Positions 1-7,269 of a stretch of 39,759 nucleotides of DNA are shown one piece after another. A program made the translations under genes and the position numbers. The number at the start of each line of letters is the position of its first letter. Positions within the stretch are counted from its first letter, which is position 1. Location: assembly GCA_020073375.1 (NCBI GenBank), contig JAIQFG010000049.1:1-39759 (forward strand). The letters are read 5' to 3'. The stretch comes from Terriglobia bacterium. GTDB taxonomy: Bacteria; Acidobacteriota; Terriglobia; Acidiferrales; UBA7541. The notes beneath the pieces are model-generated. The model was not told the origin of the DNA, did not search any database, and saw only the letters and a program-made list of their open reading frames with translations.

Positions 1-207
1 CGAAGCATGATGAACCGGGAAATGCCCGTGCAAGTCTTTTCCGCGCCCGATATCGTCCTGGGCGAACGCCACTTCAGCAAGGAGCGCGCCTACCTTGTTC
101 CCGGAAGCGCCGACCCGGCATTCGACGGCTTGCTGGGCGTCCGCGCGCTCGGGTTTCGCGGCCTGTCGTACGAGCGGTCGTGCGGAACGCTTTTTTTGCT
201 TTCCTAG
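1..207 (+). CDS. Aspartyl protease family protein, C-terminal fragment (cut by window edge)
   Basis: The reading frame is open from the first base and ends with TAG at 205-207, so only the last 68 or so residues are present. The segment ADPAFDGLLGVRALGF followed by a short hydrophobic strand resembles the second half of retropepsin-like aspartyl proteases, where a DG(I/L)LG turn precedes the last beta strands. The catalytic DTG motif would lie upstream, outside the window, so activity cannot be judged. The frame continues open for another 60 codons after the TAG, which is odd and is listed separately. The family call is moderate; a generic hypothetical protein is the alternative. Confidence 0.5.
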   Translation, partial: RSMMNREMPVQVFSAPDIVLGERHFSKERAYLVPGSADPAFDGLLGVRALGFRGLSYERSCGTLFLLS

Positions 208-390
208 GGCTTTGCCTTCCTCGGGATCTTAACCAGCGAAAACGAATTGCCGCGTCCCTGCCAGATCGGCATTTTCCCTACCCACATGGTGGTTTCCCCG
301 GACGGCACGCTCACTACAGCCGTCGAGGGCGATCAGGGCTTTGGCGATCTGCGCATGTTCCTGCAAAAGGCGGGTATGGACTCGGAGTGA
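208..390 (+). pseudogene. Thioredoxin/TlpA-like C-terminal remnant
   Basis: Directly after the TAG at 205-207 the same frame stays open to TGA at 388-390. It encodes a segment containing FPTHMVVSPDGTL and GFGDLRMFLQKAG. This matches the end of TlpA/thioredoxin-like folds: the cis-Pro strand, the DG turn, and the final helix. There is no start codon before the ATG at 286 and no CxxC-bearing N-terminal half, so it is probably a gene remnant. It could also be the tail of one longer protein interrupted by a nonsense mutation together with the preceding protease fragment. The family call rests on a short motif only. Confidence 0.35.
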
Positions 391-470
391 GTCAAGACTA
401 AGGCTGCGGTGTTGTTCAAGTCTCGGGAAATTGCCCGATCGAAGCGTGGTACGAACTGCCAGCGGACAAA

Positions 471-508
471 AGCCAGTTTCCGAGAAGACGACTTCTCGGG
501 ACTTGGCC
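471..508 (-). repeat. Family-1 imperfect palindrome, copy A
   Basis: Reverse-oriented copy of the dispersed element whose arms read approximately CCAAGTCCTGWGAA and TTATCGGAAACTGG. In this copy the inner arms are perfectly complementary (CCGAGAAG, four-base loop, CTTCTCGG). It lies between the thioredoxin-like remnant and the gene at 563. Confidence 0.8.
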
Positions 509-562
509 CCCATCTCTTCGGATTCAGGAACATACTAGAGGTTTGTGGCGTCAAATACATAG

Positions 563-1129
563 ATGACGATTCCCAAGTCTATTGGGATTGCTGCGGTAGC
601 CCTGTTGTTCGGGATGGCTACGTATGGAGTGCTTCGATTCTATTCGTATCGTCGTCTTCAACCTTTAATTCCACGCGCCAATATTCCACGAGTTGTGCTA
701 CAAGCGACGAACGTAATCCATTACGCTGCTGGATCTGCCGACGATGAGCAATTGCTCGTGGGATTAACCAGCGATGGCAAGGTGGAGTGGGATACTAGCG
801 CCGGAAATTTAAAATACGAACGGGAAACAACCGCGATAACTCCTGAGCAAATAGCATCCGTTCAGTACGCCCTCGACGCGACCGACAAGGGCGGCTTACG
901 TGATGAGATGGGGCCGTATAACAATTACATTGATACATGGGTGGAGTTGCGGGTCCGAATCGAGTCGCCAAACGGAGAACGTCAATTTTCTGTACTCGAC
1001 CCTTGGCCCGGCGTGCGGCTAATAAAACCGCTTCCCAAAGAAGTAAAGACGATAATCTGCGAGGCAAGCAAACTGCGAGCCAAGGTAGCCAAAGAGACCC
1101 TCGAAAACATGTGCGAGTCTAGCCTATAG
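563..1129 (+). CDS. Hypothetical membrane-anchored protein (188 aa)
   Basis: I recognise no family. Residues 5-27 form a hydrophobic segment that is either a membrane anchor or an uncleaved signal. The remaining 160 or so residues are mixed polar sequence, predicted to lie outside the cytoplasm. They include a DGKVEWDTSAG turn region and a C-terminal KEVKTIICEASKLRAK helix with two cysteines near the end. No strong ribosome binding site precedes the ATG. The codons look less GC-biased than those of the 4-30 kb region, which fits acquisition from elsewhere. The stop TAG at 1127-1129 lies inside the adjoining palindromic repeat. The gene stands alone between two repeat copies. Confidence 0.65.
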   Translation: MTIPKSIGIAAVALLFGMATYGVLRFYSYRRLQPLIPRANIPRVVLQATNVIHYAAGSADDEQLLVGLTSDGKVEWDTSAGNLKYERETTAITPEQIASVQYALDATDKGGLRDEMGPYNNYIDTWVELRVRIESPNGERQFSVLDPWPGVRLIKPLPKEVKTIICEASKLRAKVAKETLENMCESSL

Positions 1130-1165
1130 CCAGTTTCCGAGAAGACGACTTCACGGGACTTGGCT
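1128..1165 (-). repeat. Family-1 imperfect palindrome, copy B
   Basis: Nearly identical to copy A (one change in the inner arm, CTTCACGG for CTTCTCGG), in the same orientation. It begins within the stop codon of the preceding gene and lies in the short gap before the gene at 1245. Confidence 0.8.
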
Positions 1166-1244
1166 TGTCGATATCAGCCGGATTGACAGAATGTGGGTTC
1201 GGCATTAGTTTCGGGTGCGCGAATGCAATCGCTGGACCTGCCTG

Positions 1245-2153
1245 ATGCAAGAATGCCAACAATGCGGTAAAGCGTACGACCCGGCGCTAGGATCAGGGGA
1301 CTTTTGCATCGATTGCGCTGACGCGATCCGCGAAGAACTGAGTTTGCAGGGCCGCTTGCGACGTCTAGCTATTCGCCTCGGAAATCTTGGTGAAAAGGTG
1401 GGAATCGATGGTTCAATCCTAATTCACTTGATCAGAAATCAGCGTGTGAGAATCGTGTTTGGATTTGCAGTGGACCAGTTCGTGGCAACTTGGGGAGTCA
1501 CTTCATCAGCCCCATTCCTTCTTTCCTCTCTATTTAATTTGATCTTTCTGTTGGGCTGGAACTATCCCGTAAGACATTACTACCCCATTCTTACTGGGAA
1601 CCCGTTTTTCCCTGTACAAATAACTATTGCATTGATCTTGGGATATCTATTGAGCGATTGTTTAGGACGGCGCTCGATGCTTTGGGTCTGGGTCCTTCCA
1701 TTCTTAATTCTGTGTTATGCAGTCATTTCTGTTCCAACCATATCCCCCCAACTTGCCTCAACATTACTTCAAGCCGGAGTCGTTCAGTCGCGTCTATCAC
1801 ATTATTTTGGCTGGGGGTGCCGGACGAAAGATCGTTGCTTAGACCAAATCTTAGTTACGATGCCGTTTTATACGTCTGGTGCTTTTTCGATCGGAGCGTT
1901 GGTGGCCCGGAATGTGGGAAAACGACGCCAGAAAGAAAATCACACCAACTTTAAGCCAATCTTGTCAGTCGGAGTTGTGTTTCTCGTAGCCATACTAGTT
2001 GACCTTGCAATATCGACCCGTCGCGGCTGGCAATGGACGTTTCCACTAATTGGGGGCGTTCCTCTTTTGATAGGAACTTATCTTGTTGTTCTCGGAATGG
2101 AAATGCGACGTGCTGGACTCGCCAGCCATATCGGGGAGCAGGCCAAGTCCTGA
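1245..2153 (+). CDS. Zinc-ribbon multi-pass membrane protein, hypothetical
   Basis: From the ATG at 1245 the protein is 302 residues; a GTG at 1215 would add ten. The N-terminus carries two close cysteine pairs (CQQCG, then FCIDC), a likely small zinc ribbon as found in single-zinc-ribbon membrane proteins. An amphipathic linker follows, then about six hydrophobic segments from roughly residue 75 onward, the last ending near the C-terminus. It may be a cytoplasmic sensor or partner-binding ribbon attached to a membrane domain, but no substrate can be inferred. The TGA stop at 2151-2153 and the last three codons lie within the family-1 repeat. Base composition is AT-richer than the central region. 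Confidence 0.65.
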   Translation: MQECQQCGKAYDPALGSGDFCIDCADAIREELSLQGRLRRLAIRLGNLGEKVGIDGSILIHLIRNQRVRIVFGFAVDQFVATWGVTSSAPFLLSSLFNLIFLLGWNYPVRHYYPILTGNPFFPVQITIALILGYLLSDCLGRRSMLWVWVLPFLILCYAVISVPTISPQLASTLLQAGVVQSRLSHYFGWGCRTKDRCLDQILVTMPFYTSGAFSIGALVARNVGKRRQKENHTNFKPILSVGVVFLVAILVDLAISTRRGWQWTFPLIGGVPLLIGTYLVVLGMEMRRAGLASHIGEQAKS

Positions 2154-2185
2154 GAAACGGTCTTATCGGTAACTGGCTCCCACAT
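2141..2185 (+). repeat. Family-1 imperfect palindrome, copy C
   Basis: Forward copy with arms CCAAGTCCTGAGAA and TTATCGGTAACTGG, followed by the extension CTCCCACAT that is also found in copy J. It supplies the stop codon of the upstream gene and sits in the convergent gap before the reverse-strand gene ending at 2201. Confidence 0.85.
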
Positions 2186-2200
2186 AATGAAAGCCCGATT

Positions 2201-2578
2201 TCATGGGAGGTGCCGAGTTCGAGGGCGCACAAATCTTGTTCCGAGGATTTCATCTGTAGTCTTCGTTGTTTTCCAGTTTTTCGTGCCGCGTATCACGCGC
2301 CCTAGAACCGAATCTTCACTTTCGAGAAGTTTTTGCGCTTCTGTGAACGCCGGGACGGAGCGGTTCAGCACATTAGCCCAAACGAGTAACAACGCCATCT
2401 TTTCCTCGAAATCGCCTTCGGCCCAAGGACTTGGGTCGTAGACAGGGCGACCCGATTTGTAGTGCTCGGAGCCAAAAAGGCGATTTTTGTCAGAGTCATG
2501 AAGTGAGAAGTCTGTCTCGTGGTATGCGGCGTAATTTATCCCGTCGATGACCAACTGACGAGCTTCGCCCGGTGTCAT
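2201..2578 (-). CDS. Hypothetical protein (125 aa)
   Basis: I recognise no family. The soluble, mildly acidic sequence begins MTPGEARQLVIDGINYAAYH and contains a helix-rich centre (FEEKMALLLVWANVLNRS). The C-terminal 20 residues are basic and low in complexity. It has no signal peptide or membrane segment. The ATG at 2578 has no good ribosome binding site. I prefer this frame to overlapping frames on the other strand because its composition is protein-like throughout and it fits the pattern of one gene per repeat-bounded gap (copies C and D flank it). Confidence 0.5.
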   Translation of the reverse strand: MTPGEARQLVIDGINYAAYHETDFSLHDSDKNRLFGSEHYKSGRPVYDPSPWAEGDFEEKMALLLVWANVLNRSVPAFTEAQKLLESEDSVLGRVIRGTKNWKTTKTTDEILGTRFVRPRTRHLP

Positions 2579-2613
2579 ACGGTGAATCTACGCTGAGTGT
2601 GAGAAAAGTTCTA

Positions 2614-2681
2614 GCCCCAAGTCCTGTGAAACGGGATTATCGTCATCTGGGATTCTGGCAAACCCCACATGACGATAGGCC
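2614..2681 (+). repeat. Family-1 imperfect palindrome, copy D with outer inverted repeat
   Basis: The core CCAAGTCCTGTGAA ... TTATCGTCATCTGG lies at 2617-2650. The segment TATCGTCAT is mirrored by ATGACGATA near 2672-2680, forming a second hairpin around the right arm. The copy fills the gap between two reverse-strand genes. Confidence 0.75.
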
Positions 2682-2694
2682 AACTTATCAGGGT

Positions 2695-2928
2695 TCATGC
2701 CTCAGGCTGTGGCATTGCCCGATTCAAAGCGGATTCAATTTCGCCAACTCGGTTGTGTTCTCCGCCAAACTCGCGCACCATTTCGAGGATTGTTTGAAGA
2801 GAAAAGCTTGGCTCCAAAACATTTTCCGTTCCCACTTCGTATGTGGTCCGAGCGCAGATTGTCAGCTCGTGGGCAAGTCGAGCCAGCACTGCGGTTCGTT
2901 CGGCGCGTGAAAGAGACTGGGTGCTCAT
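2695..2928 (-). CDS. Small hypothetical protein (77 aa)
   Basis: I recognise no family. The sequence starts MSTQSLSRAERTAVLARLAHEL and is predicted largely helical. The start is well supported: reading on the reverse strand, GGGAGG lies seven bases before the ATG at 2928. Two overlapping open frames on the forward strand have no such signal and are likely shadows. There is no signal peptide or membrane segment. It is bounded by repeat copies D and E, so it looks like an autonomous single-gene unit. Confidence 0.6.
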   Translation of the reverse strand: MSTQSLSRAERTAVLARLAHELTICARTTYEVGTENVLEPSFSLQTILEMVREFGGEHNRVGEIESALNRAMPQPEA

Positions 2929-2966
2929 AAGGACCTCCCGCCGAGATTACACTCAGCGGTCAAATG

Positions 2967-3004
2967 GTCCAAGTCCTGCGAAACGGCGTTATCGGTAACT
3001 GGCT
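2967..3004 (+). repeat. Family-1 imperfect palindrome, copy E
   Basis: Forward copy with arms CCAAGTCCTGCGAA and TTATCGGTAACTGG. It lies in the gap between the start of the 77-residue gene and the end of the ankyrin gene. Confidence 0.85.
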
Positions 3005-3023
3005 TTTCGTGGTTGGTACGGGC

Positions 3024-3404
3024 CTAATTTCCCTTGTGTCCGTCCAACATTTTGAGGATAGCTTCATGCCGTTTTGAATTTTCCCGGATAGCCATGCCAC
3101 GTAATTCAATTCCTTGTACTGGAAGAATTTCCGCGCCTGCGTCTAGTAGGATGCGGACAACTTCGACATATCCACTTAGTACAGCAGAGAATAGGGCAGT
3201 AAAACCTGTTTCTTTCCCGTGATTCACATCGGCACCTGCCTGAATCAACAGTTTCACGCCTTCCGTATAACCCTGATGTGCCGCGTGAAATAATGGAGTC
3301 CAGCCCCCGGAGTCCACACCGTTGAGATCGGCACCCGAATGGATAGCCTTCCTCATGGCATCAATGTCGCTCCGCTTTGCGGCCCAAATCAACGAATCCG
3401 TCAT
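3024..3404 (-). CDS. Ankyrin repeat protein
   Basis: The protein is 126 residues from the ATG at 3404; a TTG at 3413 would add three. It has about three ankyrin repeats. The clearest motifs are GWTPLFHAAHQGYTEGVKLL with LIQAGADVN, then GFTALFSAVLSGYVEVVRIL with LLDAGAE. It is preceded by a partial capping repeat (DLNGVDSGG) and followed by a degenerate C-terminal helix pair. Ankyrin repeats mediate protein-protein contacts; no partner or enzymatic domain is present. With no signal peptide it is probably cytoplasmic. It lies between repeat copies E and F as a single-gene unit. Confidence 0.85.
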   Translation of the reverse strand: MTDSLIWAAKRSDIDAMRKAIHSGADLNGVDSGGWTPLFHAAHQGYTEGVKLLIQAGADVNHGKETGFTALFSAVLSGYVEVVRILLDAGAEILPVQGIELRGMAIRENSKRHEAILKMLDGHKGN

Positions 3405-3418
3405 GGTGCCCAATTATA

Positions 3419-3457
3419 GGGCCAAGTCCTGTGAAACGGTCTTCTCGGAATGTGGCT
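3419..3457 (+). repeat. Family-1 imperfect palindrome, copy F
   Basis: Forward copy with left arm CCAAGTCCTGTGAA and right arm TTCTCGGAATGTGG. It is the last copy of the left arm. No family-1 copy was found from here to about 34.9 kb. Confidence 0.8.
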
Positions 3458-3544
3458 CAACCCGCCAGGTTCGAGCTTTTGGCGCTCGCTCCGGGAGCGA
3501 TCGAAGGAGCAAGGCTTCCGGCGAATTGCCGAGGCCTATTGGCG

Positions 3545-4432
3545 TTAACGCGTGTACGATCCCGTCTTCAAATCCTCCACCACCGACGCCGCCCGCGGCG
3601 CCCATCCCAGTTCCTTCCTGGCCTTCTCGCTGCTTATTTGCTGGTCCAGCACCAGCGCATCCGCAAACGCCCCCATCGTTTTCCGCGCCTCTTCGAGCGG
3701 AATTGCCTGCGTCTTGCCTCCGGCTCCCGCGCCGATGCTGGCGGCTTCGGCGACCTCGCGAACTCGAAACGAAGGACCCTGCGCCGCGTTGTAGAGCGAT
3801 CCCGCCGGGCCTTTCTCCAGCGCCAGCACATACAGTTGCGCCAGGTCGTCGTCATCCACGAAGGCCCACCGGCTCTGGCCGTCTCCCACGAAGCGCGCCG
3901 CGCCCGTTTCGCGCGCGGATTGCGTGAACGCAGTGGGCATGCCTTTCCCGCGTCCATACACAACGGCCGGACGGATCACGATCGCCCTTACCCCGCGGCT
4001 CTTGTAGCCAAGCACTTCCTGCTCGATGCCCGGACGATGCGCCACCAGCGGCGTCGGATTTACCGGCGTAATTTCGTCGGCCACGCGATCTCCTGTTGAG
4101 CCCAGCACCCACACGCCGCTCGTGTAGAGAAACGGTTTCCCGCTGCCTTCGAGAGTTTTCAGGATCGTGCGCACCACGGCCGCGTCCACGTGACCCGCAT
4201 TCGCGTCATTCGTATTAGCCGTGTGGATCACGCCATCGGCTTTGCCCGCCGCCGCGGCAACCGTTTCCGGCTCGAGCAAATCTCCCACTACGGCGCGGAC
4301 CCCGCGCGCTTCGAGAAGCTTCGCCCTTTCTGCGTTGCGTGCCAGACCCGAAACTTTATGCCCCGCCTTCTGCAGCGCTTCCGCAACCGCGGTCCCAATG
4401 TATCCCGTCGCTCCAGTCAGAAAAACTTCCAT
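3545..4432 (-). CDS. NAD-dependent epimerase/dehydratase (atypical SDR)
   Basis: The 295-residue protein has a Rossmann fold that starts immediately: MEVFLTGATGYIG carries the GxxGxxG dinucleotide-binding motif at residues 7-13. A VVGDLLEPE segment and an SDR-like FLYTSGVWVLG strand follow, then VVYGRGKGMP and FVDDDDLAQL, which are typical of NmrA/epimerase-like extended or atypical SDRs. The usual YxxxK pair is not evident, so the chemistry is uncertain. The start is set by GGGAGGTG eight bases before the ATG at 4432; upstream in-frame codons to 4471 lack such a signal. It probably acts in the cytoplasm on a nucleotide sugar or small carbonyl compound. Confidence 0.85.
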   Translation of the reverse strand: MEVFLTGATGYIGTAVAEALQKAGHKVSGLARNAERAKLLEARGVRAVVGDLLEPETVAAAAGKADGVIHTANTNDANAGHVDAAVVRTILKTLEGSGKPFLYTSGVWVLGSTGDRVADEITPVNPTPLVAHRPGIEQEVLGYKSRGVRAIVIRPAVVYGRGKGMPTAFTQSARETGAARFVGDGQSRWAFVDDDDLAQLYVLALEKGPAGSLYNAAQGPSFRVREVAEAASIGAGAGGKTQAIPLEEARKTMGAFADALVLDQQISSEKARKELGWAPRAASVVEDLKTGSYTR

Positions 4433-4518
4433 TCGATTTACACCTCCCAGTTGGATCATTGTACTGCCCATCGATGGGAACTCAAGTGAGGCCCTCCGGC
4501 CTGAAACGGATTGGTTCC

Positions 4519-4607
4519 AGTAGGACAGTGAAGCATGTCGCGGTTAGTCCAAGCACCATCGAATGTGCCCGCGACTAAACCCGACAGGCTTGAAGCCTGT
4601 CCTACTA
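4519..4607. repeat. Family-2 (GTAGGACAG) composite palindrome
   Basis: The outer arms AGTAGGACAG (4519) and CTGTCCTACT (4598) enclose a second inverted pair, plus the inner perfect palindrome GACAGGCTTGAAGCCTGTC at 4583-4601. It occupies most of the divergent gap at 4433-4791, where I see no gene. Confidence 0.75.
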
Positions 4608-4791
4608 GAGCCGTTGGTTTTGATGGCCACCCATTCGATATTTCCCGAGTGACATCTGTCAGTTGCTCTCCTCTGGCCAATCGCAGACTCCCGCAACACA
4701 GAAACCCCGTGATGGATGCCCGCGATGATTGTAAAGTGTGGGGCAGTCGATGAACGAAGACGATGCCTTATGGTTCGCCCGGGAGGATCAC

Positions 4792-6327
4792 ATGAAGGAC
4801 CGCCGCAACCCAGATGCAAGGCTGAATTTCGCGCCCGCGGCTCTGACGCGCCGCCGCCTTCTGCAGGCCTCGGGCGGCGCAATCGCCGCCGCGGCATTTC
4901 CCGCGGCGCGTTTGTCGGGCGCGGTGCAGCCTTTAACTCAAGTTTCTCCGCCTCCCGCATCAACTACGGCTGCTTCCGCCGATCTCACCGGGCAACTGGC
5001 GCGCTACATGGTCCAGGCGCGCGACCAAAATCTGCCGCCAAATATCGCCCTCGAAGCCAAGCACCACATCCTGGACACGCTCGGCGCGATTGTTTCCGGA
5101 ACTCATTTGAAAGCGGGAGAAATGGCCATCGCCTATGTGCGCGCGCAGGGCGGCGCGCCGGAAGCGTCGGTCATCGGCGCGGATTTCAAGACCTCGGCGG
5201 TCAACGCCGCGCTGGCCAATGCCATGTCCGCCCACGGCGACGAAACCGACGACGTGGAAGTTACCACGCACGCGCATCCCGGATCTTCGTCTGTGCCCGC
5301 GGCGCTGGCCATGGCCGAGCGCGAAGGCCGCTCGGGCGCTGAATTGTTGCGCGCCGTCACTCTCGGCTACGACGTCTGCTGCAGGTTTCTCATGGCCGTA
5401 CAGCCGGAAATCATTCGCGGGGCTCACCGCAGCGCGGAGGGTTTCGGCTCCACGTTCGCGGCCGCAGGAGCGGCGGCGTCTCTGGCCCGTTTGAACGAAA
5501 CGCAAATGCGCCACGTGCTTTCCTACGCGGCGCAGCAGGCTTCCGGTCTGTGGAGCTGGACGCAGGACACCGAGCACGTCGAAAAAGCATTTGATTTTGC
5601 CGGCATGGGCGCGCGCAACGGCGTGCAGGCCGCCACCATGGTTCAGGCCGGATTCACCGGAGTCCGCGACATTCTGGAATGCGAGCACAACGTGCTCGAG
5701 GCGCTCTCCTCGCAACCAAAACCGCAGGAAATGATCGCGGGACTGGGCAGCCGCTTCTGGATCGCCGAAACATCAATAAAAACTTTTTCCTTCGGCTACC
5801 CGATCCAGTCCGCTCTGGATGCTTTCCTCACCCTGCGCAAGCAGTATTCGTTGCGCGTGGACAACGTGGACCGCATCATCGTGCGCCTGCCGCCGGACGG
5901 CGCAGGCATCGTCGACAACAGTTCCATGCCGGACGTCAACGTCCAATATGCCCTTGCCGTCGCTCTGGTGGACGGCGCAGTCTCTTTCGCCGACAGCCAC
6001 TCCTACGAGCGCATGAAGGACCCCAAAATCCTTGCCGTGAAATCGCGCGTGCAACTGGTGGCCGACCCGAAACTTGCCGACCCGGCCGCCCCGCGCAGCG
6101 CAGTCGTCGAGGTCGCGCTCAAGGACGGCCGCTCCGTAAATCATTTCACGCGTTTTCCTCCCGGCACGAAGGAAAATCCGCTGGACACTGAAGGCCTGAA
6201 TGCGAAGGTGCGGGACCTGATGACTCCGGTCCTGGGCGCGCAGCGCACCGCGACCCTCATCCAGCGTGTGAACGCTCTCGAAGACGTGCGCGATGTCCGC
6301 GAGCTCCGTCCGCTTTTCACTCTTTAA
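4792..6327 (+). CDS. MmgE/PrpD family protein with Tat signal
   Basis: This is a 511-residue member of the MmgE/PrpD superfamily, whose known members include 2-methylcitrate dehydratase and cis-aconitate decarboxylase. I see the alpha-helical domain (LTGQLARYMVQARD onward), the conserved AMSAHGDETDD segment, and the mixed C-terminal lid domain. Residues 20-25 (RRRLLQ) followed by a short alanine-rich hydrophobic run form a twin-arginine signal, so the protein is probably exported folded. That is unusual for classic PrpD and suggests a periplasmic substrate. The ATG at 4792 follows GGGAGG at good spacing, so I prefer it to in-frame starts at 4738 and 4750. The substrate is unknown. Confidence 0.88.
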   Translation: MKDRRNPDARLNFAPAALTRRRLLQASGGAIAAAAFPAARLSGAVQPLTQVSPPPASTTAASADLTGQLARYMVQARDQNLPPNIALEAKHHILDTLGAIVSGTHLKAGEMAIAYVRAQGGAPEASVIGADFKTSAVNAALANAMSAHGDETDDVEVTTHAHPGSSSVPAALAMAEREGRSGAELLRAVTLGYDVCCRFLMAVQPEIIRGAHRSAEGFGSTFAAAGAAASLARLNETQMRHVLSYAAQQASGLWSWTQDTEHVEKAFDFAGMGARNGVQAATMVQAGFTGVRDILECEHNVLEALSSQPKPQEMIAGLGSRFWIAETSIKTFSFGYPIQSALDAFLTLRKQYSLRVDNVDRIIVRLPPDGAGIVDNSSMPDVNVQYALAVALVDGAVSFADSHSYERMKDPKILAVKSRVQLVADPKLADPAAPRSAVVEVALKDGRSVNHFTRFPPGTKENPLDTEGLNAKVRDLMTPVLGAQRTATLIQRVNALEDVRDVRELRPLFTL

Positions 6328-6383
6328 CGTTCGGCGCACAAAGTTCTGGAAGAAAAACGGGAAAAGGTTGGCGATCCGCGCGC

Positions 6384-6566
6384 ATGAGAGCTATACAAAT
6401 CGACCGCTACGGCGGACTTGAAGTTCTGATCCGGCGTGAGCTGCCGGGACCATCACCCGGGCCCGGCGAAGTCCTCGTCCCCCACAAATTCGATCATATC
6501 GAACAAGCCCACGAAGACCTGCAAGCCCGCCGCACCATCGGCAAGCCGATTCTGGAAGTCGCTTAG
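6384..6566 (+). pseudogene. Zinc-type alcohol dehydrogenase/quinone oxidoreductase with large in-frame deletion
   Basis: Only 60 residues are encoded. The first 32 or so (MRAIQIDRYGGLEVL ... PGPGEVLV) are the canonical N-terminus of MDR/quinone oxidoreductases. The next 28 (FDHIEQAHEDLQARRTIGKP and on) are the canonical C-terminus. The two ends are joined without a frameshift, so roughly 260 residues, including the whole Rossmann domain and most of the catalytic domain, are missing. The product cannot be an oxidoreductase. It lies 57 bases after the MmgE/PrpD gene on the same strand and may mark a former operon partner. Confidence 0.8.
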
Positions 6567-6651
6567 CCTTGATGGGATGCCGGAGGGCAGAAGATCGGTG
6601 TGCCTCCCCGCCCCTCTTGACATTCCCGCACTTCCCCCACAGACTAGCGCC

Positions 6652-7107
6652 ATGAATTCCTTCTTCAAGCGCTTGTTTCTCGCGGATTTCTGGAAGGGCA
6701 TGATCCTGACCTTCCGCACGCAGAACCCGAAATACATTTATACAGAGCAGTACCCGCAAGAGCGGCCCATGGTCGCCGAGCGCTACCGCGGGGCGCCGCG
6801 CCTGAACATGAATCCGGAGACGGGCGAAACCCTGTGCATCGCCTGCAATCTGTGTTCGCTGGCTTGCCCGGAAAATTTGATCGTGGTCGGTTGGCACCGC
6901 GACGACGCCACGCGCCGCAAAGTCCTCACCAACTTTACCTATGACACCTCGCGCTGCATGTTCTGCGGATTGTGCGAGGACGCCTGCCCCACCGATTGCC
7001 TGGAACTGACCCAGGATTTCGAGATGGCTTCCTACACGCGCGAATCCGCGATCTGGGACCGCCACCGCCTCGAAGAAGGCCCCACACCCGCGCGATACAC
7101 GCGCTGA
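6652..7107 (+). CDS. nuoI: NADH-quinone oxidoreductase subunit I-like 8Fe ferredoxin
   Basis: The 151-residue protein has two complete 4Fe-4S motifs: CIACNLCSLACP (Cys62, 65, 68, 72) and CMFCGLCEDACP (Cys102, 105, 108, 112). Spacing and flanking residues are typical of complex I subunit NuoI, which passes electrons between iron-sulfur clusters in the peripheral arm. The N-terminal LADFWKGMILTFR helix and the PMVAERYRG segment also match NuoI. No other nuo genes are nearby, so it is an orphan or extra copy, or belongs to a split locus. The ATG at 6652 starts the conserved N-terminus; the upstream in-frame extension is unrelated sequence. No clear ribosome binding site is visible. Confidence 0.88.
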   Translation: MNSFFKRLFLADFWKGMILTFRTQNPKYIYTEQYPQERPMVAERYRGAPRLNMNPETGETLCIACNLCSLACPENLIVVGWHRDDATRRKVLTNFTYDTSRCMFCGLCEDACPTDCLELTQDFEMASYTRESAIWDRHRLEEGPTPARYTR

Positions 7108-7269
7108 GCACGGTAAAATCGCTGAATTAGGACTAATTCTTTGAACGGGCTTCAGCAGTCGCTTTGCGTGTGCGCAAGCAAGCGGCGTTAGCCCCAGTCC
7201 TCTCCCAAATGGAAGCACGCTGAAAGAATCACCCTTCTGCAATCCGCCCGCATGGCTTAAGATTCCAAC

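Noticed and set aside
3322..4099. Long forward-strand open frames opposite the ankyrin and SDR genes
   Set aside because: Low-complexity Arg/Pro-rich translations antisense to well-supported genes; shadows caused by high GC.
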